Of a stretch of 64,000 nt of DNA, positions 61,901 through 64,000 are shown piece by piece. The position numbers and the translations under genes were made by a program. This DNA is from Phorcus lineatus (Eukaryota; Mollusca; Gastropoda; Trochida; Trochidae). Positions within the stretch are counted from its first letter, which is position 1, and every line of letters starts with the position of its first letter. The notes under the pieces are model-generated. The model saw nothing but the letters and a program-made list of their open reading frames with translations, was not told where the DNA came from and searched no databases. The DNA is taken from contig OV121089.1 in the NCBI GenBank assembly GCA_921293015.1, forward strand, positions 37,620,520-37,684,519, in the 5' to 3' direction.

Positions 61901-63459
61901 CAGTTTATCCATTGAATGTTCATATACTTAAAACTGACGACTCAAATCGGTTATTGTCTAGTGGCATAATATAGTACTACTCTTATTCCATTTAATAAAT
62001 CTTTCCTATAACCAGAGTATGTTCTCAACTGACTTCATTTCACCCGAAAATCGGGACTTCCGGCTGGCCTGCGCAGCTGCTGATTGGGCAAATGGAATCT
62101 TTTTCCCTCAACCCCTCACCCTAAAGGAGGTCGGACCTCGCTATCCAACAGGACCTACGTACATGCACACCCGTAAATATATCATATATTGTGCCGTGTT
62201 TTTTTATCTAATTTTGTGTGATTATGAAAATATGTATTAGCTATTTCAAGTTTTAAGGAACTGGCATGCAATGTTTATCAAGAAACCCTCTACTTTGTTT
62301 AACGTCCTTACGTTCAACCTACCGATAGATTGAATTGGCAGCCATCATTTGTGTCTCACTTTTCAAAAACCTTCAAAGACCTTATTTAACAACAAAACAA
62401 CCATCTTGTGTTGATAAGTTTTTTTTTATCTATGATAATTCCGACAACGTTGTCTTGAAACATTTTACTGGAGAGGATTTATATCTTTTTAGCTCATCTG
62501 GCCTGAAAGGATCGATGGACGTACGGAGTCTGTCGTCCGTCCGTAAACATGTCACTTTTTCGACTTCTTCTCCAGATATATCGACTCGAGAAATCTGAAA
62601 TCTTATGTTCAGACTTCTTGACTAATGAGGTGTCTGGGAATTGTAATTAAAAGATATGGTGACCCCGTGATCCCTTATAAGGACCAAAACGGTCACGCCC
62701 TAAAATCTTTTCCCATATCCTTCTCTAGAAGCAAAAGGCCTGGAAAGTGAAAACCTTTTGTGCAGACTCCTTAGCTGATTTGGATACAAATTTACAGATT
62801 TGGTGACCCTGTGACCTCTAATAAGCGCCTCAGGCGCCACGTCCTTAAATCAGTTTCATTTTTACGAAAGGGAAAGACCTGAAAAGCTTATGTCTTGAAT
62901 ACAGACTGAAGAGGATTATGGGTTTTGAAATTAAAAGAGCCAGTGACCTCTCGTAACATATTTTTATCCAAAAGCAAAAAGCCTAAAATCTTGTTTACAG
63001 ACTCCTCAGATGATGAGGATAATTATAGAAAGTTTCGATGATCCTGGTACAGCTCATATAGTGTCCAAGTGACCATTTATATTATTAATTCAAGACAGCT
63101 TTTTGAGCTGCGGAACCGATGGCTCTTTTTTATGTAACACTGTTACTGTTTATTGCTCTCTAAAAATCAACTCAAGCCAGGTTTCTGTCCCGCCTCAAGA
63201 ATTTTTTTTACAAAATTGTGCTACCGTGTTATATGTCCATGTTTATTTATACGTTCTTTGTGCTACAAATATGTCAACCAAGGAAGTGCATCAATTCAAG
63301 CGAGGTTTGTGCTCGGCCCCGATGTGACAAGCATGACACCTCACTATAGCGCAGCCAACTGTACGGGTACCGTAGCTCCGGCCACCAAGACACCTAGGAC
63401 ACCCTACTTCTCTGATGGGTCGGGACCAAACACCATCTACCCCAATATTCCTAAACAAG
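48746..63459 (+). CDS. Gene C: secreted right-handed beta-helix protein, exons 1-19 (3' end beyond window)
   Basis: Exons: 48746-48849, 49683-49759, 50293-50408, 50806-50895, 51058-51198, 51738-51850, 52470-52570, 53824-53912, 55340-55455, 55629-55753, 56244-56336, 56829-57001, 57738-57833, 58641-58769, 59991-60134, 60661-60739, 61081-61193, 62016-62172, 63283-63459. Every exon has the same length and phase as in gene B and all are open, giving 744 residues before the edge. The signal peptide reads MCWMRILLLFGLAASVTC. Exons 1-10 and their introns are almost identical to gene B. From exon 11 on, C differs clearly (for example GRGTGQHNDGDL in B against NRGTDHRNDGEL in C in exon 15). C lacks the Penelope, mariner and copia insertions of B but has its own LINE pieces in introns 12, 17 and 19. 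Intron 14 is about 630 nt longer than in A and B, with content I cannot identify. The Cys-rich tail is expected to the right of the window. Confidence 0.85.
49896..49982 (+). repeat. Expanded (TA)n in intron 2 of gene C
   Basis: Gene B has only short TA runs at the same place (about 21446-21478); the expansion is private to gene C. Confidence 0.95.
52704..52907 (+). mobile_element. Hairpin element with TGACGTCA boxes in intron 7 of gene C
   Basis: Counterpart of 24186-24389 at a constant shift of 28518, nearly identical, so inserted before B and C separated or were homogenised. Confidence 0.5.
53901..54082 (+). repeat. Two tandem copies of the exon 8 end and 5' splice site (gene C)
   Basis: Units 53901-53991 and 53992-54082, each 91 bp and each with a complete copy of CTTGATCAGCCG-GTGAGA. 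The copy number is two here against three in gene B. Confidence 0.9.
57375..57680 (+). mobile_element. Probable LINE/SINE 3' end in intron 12 of gene C
   Basis: C-specific insert relative to A and B. It ends with a retroposon-like 3' stretch (TTGGTGGCGATTTGATCTC, then an AATAGATAAATTTGAGTC segment and TCTGAATCTGA), as in many invertebrate LINE 3' UTRs. There is no coding part and the clade is unknown. Confidence 0.4.
58850..59515. other. Unexplained intron 14 segment specific to gene C
   Basis: Introns 14 of A and B pass directly from ACTATTTCAATGACG to AGTGGACTTCATAAGC, whereas C has about 630 further bases between the matching flanks. No terminal repeats, target duplication or coding similarity are visible. 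Either a decayed insertion in C or a deletion shared by A and B. Confidence 0.5.
61511..61769 (+). mobile_element. Short 5'-truncated LINE in intron 17 of gene C
   Basis: A 15-bp target duplication (GAAAATGACTTTACC at 61496-61510 and 61770-61784) flanks 259 bases that end in an A-rich tail. The first about 115 bases can encode a LINE-like C-terminus (FTKLIESDRYLKILQNVKH). Genes A and B have the empty site. Confidence 0.85.
62485..63060 (+). repeat. Old interspersed mollusc-type repeat in intron 18 of gene C
   Basis: Best preserved copy of the three: TTTTTAGCTCATCTGGCC, then GTCGTCCGTCCGTAAAC and TTCGACTTCTTCTCCAGATA. Spans most of the intron. Confidence 0.5.
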
Positions 63460-63754
63460 GTAGGTATAGATGCTATAACTGTCAGGCCTTCAGAAAATCG
63501 GGATTTACCATTTTCTAAAACACAGCTATGTTTATAGGTATAAATGGTTTGTTGTCAAAGGGAGCAAGGTCGTTCTGTTTTCTGCTGAAACGAATATTGA
63601 ACAATGCATGTATTACACCATATCGGATTTTCCTAGGCCTTTACCTACTCTAGTCCACAGAAACGGTCATGTGTAGAAAATAAGCTCAGAAAACTTGACG
63701 AAGGCAATGGAAACTTCATACCTTTGTTCTGAAAATTTAATTTAGACGCCTGTA

Positions 63755-64000
63755 ATCAGACAGTCAGTCAGACAATCAGGTCCTGCCACTACCAGCTGAG
63801 AAACATCAGGAATATCAGACATCTCCTTCCCCTAAATGCGGCCAATTCTCTTGTGCGATCCTTGGTTTTATCACGCATTGACTTCTGCAATGGTCTTTTG
63901 GCCAACATATCAAACGAACAACGAGGTTGCAACGAATTCAAAATTCGGCTGCCAGGATTGTGATGAGAACCAAAATAACATTTCACATAACTCCAACTCT
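63755..64000 (+). mobile_element. LINE reverse-transcriptase fragment in intron 19 of gene C
   Basis: Plus-strand translation gives LVRSLVLSRIDFCNGLLANI and, one frame over, RLQRIQNSAARIV, the thumb-region signature of CR1/L2/jockey-like LINE RTs. A frameshift lies near 63920. The similarity to A and B introns ends at about 63752, marking the insertion junction. The element continues past the window. Confidence 0.8.

Overview
The window looks like nuclear DNA of a marine invertebrate, most likely a bivalve mollusc (inference). The evidence is AT-rich DNA, small phase-consistent exons with GT-AG introns, Penelope-like retroelements carrying hammerhead ribozymes, and a degenerate intronic repeat with the CTGGCC...CGTCCGTCCGTAAAC signature that I associate with mollusc genomes. 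There are no bacterial-style operons and I saw no tRNA, rRNA or CRISPR.

The host content is a tandem array of three paralogous genes on the + strand, here called A, B and C. Gene A (3' half, exons 13-23) covers 3524-12596. Gene B (exons 1-23) covers 20290-45542. Gene C (exons 1-19, running off the right edge) covers 48746-63459+. They encode a secreted, roughly 956-residue protein: a signal peptide, a right-handed parallel beta-helix split by an insertion resembling that of GH141-type glycoside hydrolases, and a C-terminal tail of three Cys-rich modules. Exon lengths and phases are identical in all copies. Gene B has one extra G in exon 20, which would remove most of the Cys-rich tail. Each complete gene end (A and B) is followed by the same decayed leucine-rich-repeat fragment, so the duplicated unit is beta-helix gene plus LRR relic.

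The paralogs are a mosaic. The 5' half of B is almost identical to C, introns included. The 3' half of B around exons 13-15 is almost identical to A, including a shared Penelope insertion in intron 12. This suggests unequal crossing-over or gene conversion.

Mobile DNA explains most of the length differences between copies, and the paralogs serve as empty-site controls. In genes A and B: Penelope-like elements with inverted ends (1-2798 and 30490-33250), a deletion derivative (2829-3182) and a second Penelope family fragment (29943-30432). Upstream of B: a broken Ty1/copia-like LTR element (15384-20007). In intron 11 of B: a mariner (27915-29165). In intron 21 of B: a truncated LINE (40500-43859) itself interrupted by a 2.7-kb foldback-type element (41044-43781). 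In C: LINE pieces near 57.4-57.7, 61.5 and 63.75 kb. Small hairpin elements with TGACGTCA motifs lie in introns of A (7139-7486) and of B and C.

The items most worth following are the minimal hammerhead ribozymes in both orientations at the Penelope ends, the unclassified foldback and hairpin elements, the array-specific Cys-rich domain, and the tandemly copied 5' splice site in intron 8.
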